A DNA stretch of 64,000 nucleotides from G963663495 sp963663495 (GTDB lineage: Bacteria; Bacteroidota; Rhodothermia; Rhodothermales; Bin80): assembly GCA_963663495.1 (NCBI GenBank), contig OY760427.1, positions 2,232,001 through 2,296,000 of the forward strand, given 5' to 3'. Below the pieces are notes generated by a model that saw only the letters and a program-made list of their open reading frames with translations, was not told the DNA's origin and did no database searches. Positions 1-8,752 of this stretch are shown here, in pieces (position 1 is the stretch's first letter; every line of letters starts with the position of its first letter). The position numbers and the translations under genes are program-made.

Positions 1-502
1 CGATGCGCCCTCCAATTCCGCACGCATCGTACCACGACCGAACTCATGTTCCGGCAAGCACTTATGGATCGTACGCGCTGCAATAATGCTGATGATAATT
101 ACGACACCTTCTTAGCACAGGGTAGTCTTTTCACATTCGCCTTGGCTCCCTTGATGACTACCCCTCCGCGCACAGCCGTAGGCTCCTTATTGGCCGGATA
201 GATCACCGTACGCGTGATCTACCGCCTCGTTGGCGTGTTTTCGGCACATTTGAACCCCATTTAGCCCGCTTACCGTCTGATGAGAGCCCTTCTGGGCCCT
301 CCGATACGGCTTTGGCGGGGACATGCGTGCCCTCCAGATACATCTCCGCCTACTCCGCTTATCGCGGAGTGACACGTTACGTCGTCTACGGAGGCCTTAC
401 ACTACGCCTCTATAGCGCTGTTACCCCTAAGTGGCAGCCGAACCCGTCACACAGCACGATCCTGCCCCCATTATCGCACGCATCGTGGTACGGTACACGC
501 TT
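1..502. other. Intergenic/relic sequence, no intact gene
   Basis: No credible intact reading frame. Read on the minus strand, about 1-60 resembles the sequence just 3' of the IS256 transposase that ends at 503: both carry a CTTGCCGGAAC/CTGCCGGAAC-like stretch followed by a shared ACGATGCGTGCG block. It is probably the tail of a second, diverged IS256 copy. The rest (about 120-470) should hold the 3' terminus of the IS256 element at 503-2904, but I cannot see an inverted partner of its other end here. Confidence 0.4.
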
Positions 503-1741
503 CTACAGTAGAACTGCTTGTAGTTCCGGCAGGTGGTCTGCACAGGGTAGGATCTTCATGCTCCATGTCTCCGACTCCCTATTCGCCATGGCTGCCCATC
601 GTTGACGTTGACTCGAATTCATCCAACGCGCGACATTCCGGCATCGTTGAGCAATCAAACTGTTCAGGTTCTCCATGATGTTATTGGTCTGCAAACTGCG
701 TCCCAGTTCCTCCGCCACCCCCAGTCTATGGAGCGTCAAAGTCTCTTCCAACCCCTCAGACAAGCTGTTCGCTGCCTTGGGATGGGACTCCTTCAACCCC
801 TTTTTTATGCTCAGAAGCGCCTCCTTTGCCTTGTCGTAATTCGGCTCGTCGTACGCCTGCTGCAACTCCCCCCGAACCCGCACCTTTTCGTCCTCTTTCT
901 CAATGTAACTCACCACATTCTCTCGCTTATGCCAAGTACACCGCTGTACCTGTGCCTTATCACCAAATACCGCTTTCACCGCCTTCCGGAGCCCTTTGGA
1001 ACCATCTAAGATGACCAAAAGCCCCTTATCATACCGCAGACCGCGATCAATCAAATCCTGCAGCAGCCCTTGTACCGCCTCGGCGTTCTCTGTCGCCGTC
1101 TCCACCATCCCTACTACTATCTTCTCGCCCTTCTCCGTAATCCCTACACAAATCAATACCTGCACCCCCTGAAAGTACTTGCCGTCCAGCAGCAACGCTA
1201 CAAACGTGTTCTCCGCCAGATTACGCTCCTCCTGCTCCTTCAATACCTGTGCACTGTAACTCTTGTACTTGCGACTGATTGAGGAAGCGCTCAATCCAAA
1301 ACTGCCAACAAACTCCGTTGCCACCTTCTTGTAGTTCCGCTGGCTAATACCATACACAATTTTCCGGGCGATACGCTCCACCATATTCGGATTCGGCTTG
1401 TGCAACAATTTGTAGGTCTCCAGAGGACGCGCTTTACCCTTCACCCGGTCCTGTACACGCGGCACACTCACCTTTATCCGCTCATCTCCAATCATAATAG
1501 AGCCCGGTCTGCTCCCCCACCGCTCGTACCGCCCCTTGTGCTGCTTATTGTTGTCGCGCTTTCTGCGCACACCGCAGAGAGACTTTACCTCGGCTTCCAT
1601 GACCGCAAGAAAAAACGCCAGTTGCATCGTGCCAAGATGCTCTACTAACAGCTTCAGGGAATCGATCCCCGTGTCTAGTATCTTCTGGAGACCCTCCGGT
1701 AGTGTGCCGGGGTTTTCTATCTGCATGACATCTTTGGACAT
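503..1741 (-). CDS. IS256-family (Mutator-type) transposase
   Basis: 412-residue DDE transposase, full length for IS256. The catalytic triad is visible: D186 in LLLDGKY, D246 in ILDGSKG and E357 in NNIMENLN, with the family's C-x2-H motif (RCTWHKR) near residue 268. It should catalyse cut-and-paste or copy-out movement of its element. It is the second gene of a two-gene unit: the frame upstream (1745-2806) ends only 3 nt before this start and encodes an inactive homologue, so the two are probably co-transcribed. A solo IS256 homologue lies at 22345-23635, so this family also exists here without a partner. Confidence 0.93.
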   Translation of the reverse strand: MSKDVMQIENPGTLPEGLQKILDTGIDSLKLLVEHLGTMQLAFFLAVMEAEVKSLCGVRRKRDNNKQHKGRYERWGSRPGSIMIGDERIKVSVPRVQDRVKGKARPLETYKLLHKPNPNMVERIARKIVYGISQRNYKKVATEFVGSFGLSASSISRKYKSYSAQVLKEQEERNLAENTFVALLLDGKYFQGVQVLICVGITEKGEKIVVGMVETATENAEAVQGLLQDLIDRGLRYDKGLLVILDGSKGLRKAVKAVFGDKAQVQRCTWHKRENVVSYIEKEDEKVRVRGELQQAYDEPNYDKAKEALLSIKKGLKESHPKAANSLSEGLEETLTLHRLGVAEELGRSLQTNNIMENLNSLIAQRCRNVARWMNSSQRQRWAAMANRESETWSMKILPCADHLPELQAVLL

Positions 1742-1744
1742 AGG

Positions 1745-2806
1745 TCAGTTATCGTTTGTCTGATTGATGGAAGGAAACAATGCTGATCGCATCGCTGGAT
1801 CTTGCGCAGCGCGGGGCAATCTTCGCATGTGTGACTCTATCTCAAGAAGCAACAACGCCAGACAAGCACGGCGCTTGTCTGGTGGCATCCATAAGCGAAC
1901 ATCGCGTAGTCGCCGCACCAGCTTCTTGGATACATGGGCCACACAACGAGTACTTCGAAGGCTCGGACTCAACTGTTCGTACAGTCCTGTCCGGTGCAGT
2001 GTCAGCGTCCTATCCAGACCCCGCAAGAGCCACCGGGCCGCAGACCGGTTACACACCAAAAGGTCCGTATGGATCTGCATCAACGCTGCATGCGCCACCT
2101 TCGGATCCGGCACGGCGAAAGCACGCGTGATCGCCCCCCGAATGCGCCGCCCGTCCTGCTCGGACAGATAACTCACTACACGCGTGCGCTTGTGCATCTG
2201 GCAGTGTTGCTGCTGCATACCAGTACCCAAGCACTCTTGCAGTACGCCGGTCAGCGATGTTACATCAGGAGTGATGCAGAAGAGCCCCCGATCTGCGCAC
2301 AAACCGAGCTCCAACAAGCCTTGTAACAAGTGTTGCACGCGCTCCGCATCGTGCAACGGAGCCTCCACAAAGCCCAGAATGCGCCGATAACCCTCAATGG
2401 TAGCGGCCATGCACACGACTATGGGTCGCCCCCACACTTCCACGGCATCAAGCCAAAGGATTACGTGCTCTTCTTCACACAACGGGCGCGTATCAAACAC
2501 CTGCCGCGCCTGCTCGCACGCCGCAGCATCATCATTGTACCCCAATGCCAAGCCTCCCGGAGACTCCAGAGACTCCGGAGCACGGACGCTATTTTCCTCC
2601 TCGGAAGGTGCTTCTGCCAACTGCTCCCCAGTGCCGTCTGGAGCCGCATTATCCGACGGGAGCATAACATCCTCTTCCAGACTAGACGTTAACTGCTGTA
2701 CACACTGGGTGAGGTGCCGCAACAAGTCAAATTGCAGCTGCCGACCGGACGCGCCGGCATGACGCAGCCCCTGAATGAGCTGCGATAAATCATCTGATAA
2801 ACTCAT
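1745..2806 (-). CDS. DDE-dead IS256 transposase paralogue (element-borne partner)
   Basis: 353-residue protein that aligns colinearly with the C-terminal two thirds of the neighbouring IS256 transposase, including the shared HKR..VVSYL motif (about residue 205), LTLHR (about 268) and a final RLRDVRLWM-like helix. The catalytic positions are mostly lost: the first Asp is kept (D120 in LWLDAVE), the second aligns with P180 (ITPDVTS replaces ILDGSKG) and the catalytic Glu aligns with A290 (STRCVAHV replaces TNNIMENL). The N-terminal ~100 residues are acidic and unrelated to the transposase DNA-binding region. A regulatory or assembly role in transposition is inference; simple decay is the alternative, but the frame is open throughout. 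Confidence 0.75.
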   Translation of the reverse strand: MSLSDDLSQLIQGLRHAGASGRQLQFDLLRHLTQCVQQLTSSLEEDVMLPSDNAAPDGTGEQLAEAPSEEENSVRAPESLESPGGLALGYNDDAAACEQARQVFDTRPLCEEEHVILWLDAVEVWGRPIVVCMAATIEGYRRILGFVEAPLHDAERVQHLLQGLLELGLCADRGLFCITPDVTSLTGVLQECLGTGMQQQHCQMHKRTRVVSYLSEQDGRRIRGAITRAFAVPDPKVAHAALMQIHTDLLVCNRSAARWLLRGLDRTLTLHRTGLYEQLSPSLRSTRCVAHVSKKLVRRLRDVRLWMPPDKRRACLALLLLEIESHMRRLPRAAQDPAMRSALFPSINQTNDN

Positions 2807-2904
2807 AAGTGATCATGGATCCGTATGGTGAAAAGGCTTAGGAAACCCAAGCCAACACCGAACCACAAATCACTTTTTCAGCCAACAAGGAATGGCACGC
2901 CGCC

Positions 2905-3017
2905 CGTATCTGGGTCCGTTAGGAGATGCGTTGCGTAAGGAGGTGCTTCGTAGCGGGTATCTGCAGGTGGATGAGACAACATTCCCGGTGCAAAAGCCGA
3001 AGAAGAAAGGGAAGGAG
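2905..3017 (+). pseudogene. IS66 TnpC fragment, 5' exon of intron-split gene
   Basis: Open frame reading GPLGDALRKEVL then YLQVDETTF, the conserved segment around the first catalytic Asp of IS66 TnpC (compare DALKQELL and YLQADETG in the IS66 copy at 61.9-62.9 kb). It is cut at its 5' side by the IS256 element end at 2904 and at its 3' side by the group II intron at 3018. Joining base 3017 to 5639 keeps the frame (AAG-GA/C-GGT reads Lys-Asp-Gly) and leads straight into the remaining TnpC. Confidence 0.85.
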
Positions 3018-3170
3018 TGCGCCAGGCTAACTGGCAAGGTATAGCGGGTGAAAGTCCCGTAATATGAAGCTACAACCAAGTACATATTTCCGCGAGCCGT
3101 GCGTGGCTACTCGTGAGGGTAGACGCGAAGCGTCGGTAGCGGTGCGTGTGGCCAGGGACATGGAGCATCG

Positions 3171-3870
3171 GTACGCCAGGCTAACTGGCAAGGATATAGC
3201 GGGTGGAAGTCCCGTAATATGAAGCAAGAACCAAGCACATATTTCCGCGAGCCGTGCGCGGTCACTCGTGAGGGTGGACGTGAAGTGTCGGTAGCGGCGC
3301 ATATGGCCAGGGATATTGAGCAACGAAAGATGTGTCGTTCGGGTCGCCGAGATTATCGGTGCGGTCGAAGGCAATATGTTCGTCATCGTTATGGTGAGAG
3401 GGCGGACAGGCCCGCGGTGTCTAAGACCCCATGGACGTATGTACATATCCTGCCGGGACCTGGGAGATCTTTTCAACGCCCAGCGCCAAGGGCGGGGCCG
3501 CCGAAGCGTAGGCGAAATGCTGATCGGAGGATGTACGTTGAAGAGAAGTCCGATGCGATGATAGTAGTGATGAAGCTGGCGAACAAAGCATGGAAGACCA
3601 TGTGGCGGAGTTGGTGGAGCGAAGCGTCGCACCCGAGGGGAAACCGTAGTTCCCGGCATGCACTGGACGCAGAACCAGGTTCGTATGCAACATGGCACGC
3701 ACTGGACACAGAGCCAGGTTCGTGTGCTAGGGGAAGGTGCGGTTACGGCAACGGACCGGTTCGCTGGTCTGTTAACGTCATGCGCGGTGGCGCGACCCAA
3801 GGGAAGAGCCGGATGCGTTAGCGCGCACGTCTGGATCTGTGCGGGGCCTCCGGGGAAACCCGGGGGCTAC
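3171..3870 (+). ncRNA. Inner ORF-less group II intron nested in the outer intron
   Basis: About 700 nt. Its first ~150 nt (GTACGCCAGGC onward) closely match the 5' end of the outer intron. Its middle (about 3320-3470) matches the outer intron's 3875-4020, and it has its own domain V (GAGCCGGATGCG, about 3797) and domain VI ending ACCCGGGGGCTAC at 3870. The reverse transcriptase frame is deleted: sequence equivalent to the first ~60 codons of the outer ORF is joined almost directly to domain IV/V, and a ~37-bp stretch is duplicated near 3655-3730. The second base pair of the 5' motif differs from consensus (GTACG, not GTGCG). It would need maturase in trans. Confidence 0.8.
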
Positions 3871-4081
3871 CGCGAGAAAGACTTCTTGTTCGGGTTGCCG
3901 AGGCTCTTCCTTTGGTCGAAGGCAACATGTCCGTCATCGTTATGGTAAGACGGCGGACAGGCCCGCGGTGTCCGAGACCCCATGGACGCACGTACATACC
4001 TTGTCGGGACCTGGGAGGTCTTCATACTGTCCTGCAGTCGTGCGCCGCCGCGAAGGAAAGGTGGAGACACCGTAACCGGAG

Positions 4082-5589
4082 ATGCACGGTATGAAGAAGT
4101 CAGACGACAGCATAGTAGCGATGAATGCTGCGAACAAAGGGGACGATACTCTGGCGGAGCAGCGGGAGCGAAGGCTGTCGCCCGAGGGGAAATCGCGAGA
4201 TCCTACCACGCACCAGGCGCAGAAATGGGCTCGCGTGTCACAGGGGAAGGAGCGGTTACGGGAGTTCGTGAAGCGAAACCCAGCGGAGCGTCTCACGACG
4301 TTACTGCACCATGTCAGCATGGAAGCGCTTAGGACTGCCTTCCACGCGCAGAAGTGTGAAGCGGCACCGGGAGTGGATGGTATGACATGGGAGAGGTACG
4401 CGGAGGATTTGGAGGACCGTATGACGGACCTTCACCGACGTGTACATACAGGAGCGTACCGGGCGACCCCGTCCAAGCGGGTAGAGATACCCAAGCCGGA
4501 CGGAGGTACACGACCGCTTGGCATGGCTGCACTGGAGGACAAGATCGTCCAGAGGGCTGTGGTGGAACGTATACTGACTCCGATTTTCGAGGAGGAGTTT
4601 GTGGGTTTCAGCTATGGGTTCCGGCCGAAGCGCAGCGCGCACGACGCGTTGGATGCTTTGGCATACGTGATAGAGCGTCGCAAGGTCAACTACATTGTGG
4701 ACGCCGACATTCGTAAGTTCTTTGACACGGTAAACCAGGAGTGGCTTATCCGCTTCTTGGAGCATCGTATTGCGGATAAGCGGGTGATTCGGTTGATCAT
4801 CAAGTGGTTGAAGGCGGGCGTGATGGTAGATGGGATGTGGCGGGATAGTGAGGAGGGTACACCGCAGGGTGCGGTGATTTCCCCTATACTGGCCAACATT
4901 TATCTTCATTACGTGTTGGATCTTTGGACCGATGCATGGCGCAAGTCACAGCGGAGTGCGGGGGAGGTCTACATCATTCGTTATGCGGATGATTTCGTGG
5001 TGTGTTTCCAGTACGAGGGGACAGCGCAACGTTATCTGCGTGCACTGCGGGATCGGCTTGATACGTTCGGGTTGAGACTGCATCCGGGGAAGACTCGTCT
5101 GATTGAATTCGGGCGACATGCCGAGGAAGATCGCAGGAAGCGTGGTGAGGGTCGACCGGAGACATTCGACTTTCTGGGATTTACGCATTACTGTCGTAGA
5201 GATCGGAGGGGCGATTTAGTCTTGGTCGTAAGCCGATAGCCAAGCGTATGGCTCGTTTTCTGAAGCGCGTGAAGGGGCAGCTGATTCGCCGCATGCACCG
5301 CCCGGTGCATGAGACGGGGAAATGGTTGGGGCGGGTGCTCAACGGATGGTTGAATTACTATGCCGTACCGACGAGTTACCGGTACCTTGCGAGCTGCTAC
5401 ATCCGGCTGTACTGGATATGGATGCGTGTGTTACGACGACGTTCCCAGCGGGATCGTACGACGTGGGACACGATGGACAAGCTCACTGCGATACACTGGC
5501 CGAAGTTGGAGATCCGGCACCCATGGCCTTCCACACGATTCACCGTTAAGCGCGCTGGCGCGACCCAAGGGAGGAGCCGGATGCGTTAA
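4082..5589 (+). pseudogene. ltrA: Group II intron reverse transcriptase/maturase, one frameshift
   Basis: LtrA-type protein. The RT palm is intact in the first frame (4082-5239): GVDGMTW near residue 97, GFRP at about 180, and the polymerase motif YADD at 301-304. The thumb and maturase (domain X) follow in another frame from about 5225 to 5589, with the typical GKWLGRVLNGWLNYY and HPWPSTRF signatures. The two frames join by a single-nucleotide shift near 5222-5240 (DLV in one frame continues as LGRKPIAKRM in the other). No HNH endonuclease domain follows. The frameshift should block full-length maturase unless translation slips, so splicing may now depend on other copies. Confidence 0.88.
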
Positions 5590-5638
5590 CGCGCACGTCC
5601 GGATCTGTCCGGGGGCCCGGGGCGACTCGGGTCCCTAC

Positions 5639-6440
5639 CGGTATGAAGAAAGGGAAGAAAAACGAAGGAAAGACGCATCGCGGCTATCTTTGGGTATACC
5701 TGGCACCGCGGGCGAAGGTGGTGATGATGGATTACAGCCCGAGCCGTGCGCGCGCTGGACCGTGGGAATTCTTGCGCGGATATAGAGGGTCGATGCAAAC
5801 CGACGGGTATGTGGTGTACGATGCGTTTGGTACGCGGGGCGGGATAACGCTGTTTGGATGTATGGCGCATGCGCGTCGCAAGTTTTATGACTGCAGAAAA
5901 AAGGAGCCCAAGAAGATGCGCCATGTAATGGAGGAAATCCGGCAGTTGTATGCGATAGAGCGTGGGTTGCGTAAGGAGGGAGCTGGTCCGGCTCGGCGTG
6001 TAGAGGTACGACAGGAGGAGGCACAGCCGGTACTGGAGAAGTTGAAGCCATGGCTTGAGGAGAGTCGTGAGCACCGGCCGAGTGCGGGATGGGATGAAGC
6101 CGTGGGGTACATGCTCAACAGGTGGGAGAAGCTGGCTTGTTACCTGGAAGACGGTAAGGTTGAGATTGATAACAATCTGGTCGAGAACCAGATGCGAGCG
6201 ATTGCGCTTGGTCGAAAAAACCATCTGTTTGCGGGATCGCATGCGGCAGCGCAGCGGTCCGCAGTACTGTACTCTCTTTTTGCCACATGCAAGTTGCAAT
6301 CGATAAACCCGATTGAATGGCTTACCGACGTACTACGCCGTCTTCCGACACATCCTGCCGACCGCATGGCTGAACTCTTGCCCCATCATTGGAAAGCTAG
6401 TCGGGACTTGCAGCAAGCTACCGTCAAGAAAGCGGCATAG
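5639..6440 (+). pseudogene. IS66 TnpC, 3' exon
   Basis: Continuation of the TnpC frame after the intron: a Lys-rich linker, HRGYLWVY, the second catalytic Asp in MQTDGYVVYDA, the FGCMAHARRKF motif, and the third catalytic residue in the NNLVENQMRAIALG segment, with a normal C-terminus ending at 6440. With the short 5' exon (2905-3017) this gives only the C-terminal half of TnpC because the N-terminal half was lost at the IS256 junction. The intron therefore sits between catalytic Asp 1 and Asp 2 of the DDE domain. Confidence 0.88.
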
Positions 6441-6569
6441 GAGCCCCTAAACAGGCGCGCCCGGGTCATCCGATAGATCCGTGTACGGGTCTGCGAATAC
6501 GCTGTCAGGTACTTGACTCCTGCACACCCAACCGACGCTAGCCTATAAACCTTCGAACCGCGCTCTAAC
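6441..6569. other. Spacer between IS relics
   Basis: Presumed right flank of the IS66 relic. I see no IS66-type CGCTTAC terminus and no gene. Confidence 0.35.
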
Positions 6570-6869
6570 TTACTCTAATTGAGAGAGTAAATACCCTCGG
6601 TTATAATGTACTTCACCGGACGGATACGAAAACAGTGTTACGTAGCGATTGAGATGATTCTTGCTTAGATGGAGGTAGATGCCGTGATACGCACGTTTGA
6701 GTGGTGCCCAGAAACTCTCTATACCGTTCGTATGGGCTAACTTACGAAGCGTAGTGGATTCCTTCCACTTCCTCTGACTATGATTAACCGATGCGTGATT
6801 CGTCAATCCCTTGCAACTATGATGTTCGTCGGTAAATACGAGAGCACCCTTTGAACGAGTATCATTCAC
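6570..6869 (-). pseudogene. IS1595-family (ISXO2-like) transposase, C-terminal fragment
   Basis: 99 codons covering the end of an ISXO2-like transposase: TDEHHSCKGL, VNHSQRKW, then the diagnostic HTNGIESFWAPLKRAYHG and HLNRYV. The catalytic Glu is within NGIESFW. The zinc ribbon and the first catalytic Asp are missing, so it cannot be active. Downstream flank is IS1380/IS1634 debris. Confidence 0.82.
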
Positions 6870-7013
6870 AACCTAACTTCGCCATTTCGTAGTGCTACTA
6901 ACCTACGGAATTCTCCCGTGGCCATATTTGGACCGTTTTTTTTCAGGAGCAATGGATGGTGAGATTTACCGGATCGGTTGAAGTTGGTTTAGGGTGGTTT
7001 GAATCCCTGATTA
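6870..7013. other. Short IS-end debris
   Basis: Begins with CCTAACTTCGCCAT, the same first 14 bases as the IS1634 left ends at 7282 and 62894, then diverges. Probably a relic of a related terminus. No gene. Confidence 0.35.
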
Positions 7014-7281
7014 CCCCTGCAATATTCATGTCGTACCCTGTTCGGGTCTAAAAGTGCTGTTTCGGTACCTGCAGGACCGATTGTGCGTTGTTCACGCGTG
7101 GGGACGTCCATGAGAGGGGCTGAAAACACCAGTTTAGGCCCTTTTCCCGACACGACAGCGGTCACATTACCGAGATTTTGGGAAGACGTCTGTCGGGTAG
7201 ACACACCTCTGCCTACCTTCTCTTTCCGCTTTCCGCGTTGGGCGCCTGCGGTGTTGGAGCGCAGGCACAAATTTGACTTGT
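7014..7281 (-). repeat. Relic of an IS1380-type right end
   Basis: About 270 bp, the reverse complement of 53146-53416, which is the right-hand end of the IS1380 element inserted in hsdM. Shared landmarks include the CGCCCAACGCGGAAAGCGG block and GAATATTGCAGG at the terminus. No transposase sequence is attached here, so it is a solo end, cut off at 7281 by the IS1634 element. Confidence 0.75.
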
Positions 7282-8166
7282 CCTAACTTCGCCATCCGGT
7301 CAGGGGAAAACGCTGAGTTCCGTCTCCAATTCTCTCGTTTTCCCTCCTACATAGGGCTGTTTCGGCTATATTCGGCGTTTATTGGCCGACTTTTTTGGAA
7401 AAGGCAATGTGGTGCTATGGCGGTGTGGACGGGCACCTCCCCCCAATACCCCGGTACCATACCCCGTACCTGTTTCACACTCCGATCATTTTTATCCGAA
7501 ACCGAGCCTACAAACGTAAAAACGGTAAGAAATGCAACAGCTTTGCCCTCATCGAATCCTATCGCAAAAACGGTACCTCCAAACACCGTACCCTCCTTAA
7601 TCTCGGCCCGAACTTCAACATCCCCCGCAGTCTGTGGGGGGAGCTGACCCATTGCGTTACTGCCCGACTCAAAGGGAAAGCTATCCTCCCTTTCCAGAAT
7701 GATGAAGCCTTTCTCAATGCGGTCGACGACATCGTTGCACATCTCGAAAGCAAGGGCTACGACATCCATCGCACATCCCATCAGCAACACCTCATTGATC
7801 CAGAGAAAACAACCCATCCCGATTCCCGGACCGTCGGCGGAGAACGACTGATCCTTCAGACATTGGAACAGCTCGGACTGGCTGTACTGCTACGTTCGCT
7901 CAACTTCTGCGAGAAACACGTCAAGCTCTGCTGTGCGCTGATCGTCGGACGTATGCTCCACCCGGGCAGTGAACGAGAAACGCATAAATGGCTGTGTAAA
8001 ACCTCCAGTGTTCTGCAGCTTCTGGATTTGGAATCCCCGAGTCTCAACACCCTCTATCGTTGCACGGATCTGATCCATAAGCATATGGATCAGATCGTGG
8101 AGAAACTCTTTGGCATTACCAAAGCGGTATTGCAGTTTGAAGAAACGATCGTCTTTTATGATTTAA
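7282..8166 (+). mobile_element. IS1634 element copy 1, left part
   Basis: Left end CCTAACTTCGCCATCCGG matches that at 62894. The two copies stay nearly identical to 8166, where this copy is cut by the IS256-type terminus GGCGGCGTGCC. The right half is absent here. Confidence 0.8.
7488..8166 (+). pseudogene. IS1634-family transposase, 5' part, start codon lost
   Basis: N-terminal ~226 codons of an IS1634 transposase: FIRNRAYKRKNGKK, ESYRKNGTSKHRTLLNLG, the VGRMLHPGSE segment, and FYDL where the catalytic core starts. In the sister copy (63110) the first codon is ATG; here the aligned codon at 7488 is ATT. The frame is then broken by the IS256-type fragment at 8167. Both defects are independent of the TAG that inactivates the sister copy. 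Confidence 0.85.
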
Positions 8167-8515
8167 GGCGGCGTGCCATTCCTTGTTGGCTGAAAAAGTG
8201 ATTCTTGGTTCGGTGTTGGCTTGGGTTTCCTAAGCCTTTTCACCATACGGATCCGTGATCACTTATGAGTTTATCAGATGATTTATCGCAGCTCATTCAG
8301 GGGCTGCGTCATGCCGGCGCGTCCGGTCGGCAGCTGCAATTTGACTTGTTGCGGCACCTCACCCAGTGTGTGCAGCAGTTGACGTCTAGTCTGGAAGAGG
8401 ATGTTATGCTTCCGTCGGATAATGCGGCTCCAGACGGCACTGGGGAGCAGTTGGCAGAAGCACCTTCCGAGGAGGAAAACATCGTCCGTGCTCTGGAGTC
8501 TCCGGGAGGCTTGGC
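8167..8515 (+). pseudogene. 5' fragment of the DDE-dead IS256 partner gene
   Basis: Nearly identical to the first ~350 bp of the element at 503-2904: the terminus GGCGGCGTGCC, the upstream leader, and the first ~84 codons from the ATG at 8265 (MSLSDDLSQL). Cut at 8515 by the left TIR of the DUF4338/IS4 element. One small in-frame deletion relative to the intact copy. Confidence 0.85.
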
Positions 8516-8693
8516 CTGCCCTTCCCCCATAAATCATCCAGCACGGTTCGATTGTTCGTCAGTTCTGGTCAACTCTCGCTGGCATGGCTGTCGGAATATC
8601 TCGGGTATTTCGACCTGACAGGTATGGTGTGTGACTTGAGGTGAATAATGCCTCCTCTCGTGCGGATACGCGATCTCTTCCTGCGCCGCTTCC
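8516..8693 (+). repeat. Left 178-bp terminal inverted repeat, copy 1
   Basis: Imperfect inverted partner of 11396-11574. The inner boundary is at GCGCCGCTTCC; beyond it the two arms differ. Confidence 0.8.
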
Positions 8694-8752
8694 ACTGCCA
8701 TCCTACCACTTCAGGTGCTTGACCTTTCGCTACTTGTTTTTTATGTTGCGGC

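Larger units (their letters stand above)
503..2904 (-). mobile_element. Two-gene IS256-type element
   Basis: Unit made of the dead paralogue followed by the active transposase. Its 5' end is defined by comparison with 8167-8515, where the same ~350 bp starts abruptly with GGCGGCGTGCC inside an IS1634 gene. Here the matching end lies at 2904, directly against an IS66 tnpC exon. So the same terminus occurs in two unrelated targets, which proves mobility of this end. The opposite end (below 503) could not be located. Confidence 0.7.
3018..5638 (+). ncRNA. Outer group II intron (host of a nested intron)
   Basis: Begins with the canonical GTGCG and ends with a domain V/VI pair: the domain V core GAGCCGGATGCG with its partner strand CGCACGTCCGG lies at about 5573-5611, followed by a short GC-rich domain VI and a terminal AC at 5637-5638. 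It encodes a reverse transcriptase/maturase (4082-5589, frameshifted). Domain I is interrupted at 3170/3171 by a second, complete intron ending at 3870; the sequence from 3871 continues domain I at the homologous position. Removal of both introns restores the IS66 tnpC frame. Confidence 0.85.

Noticed and set aside
3027..3800. 257-codon minus-strand frame
   Set aside because: Antisense to structured group II intron RNA; no protein features.
4082..5589. Retron or diversity-generating retroelement RT
   Set aside because: The RT is followed by a maturase domain and a group II domain V/VI; no msr/msd or template/variable repeats.
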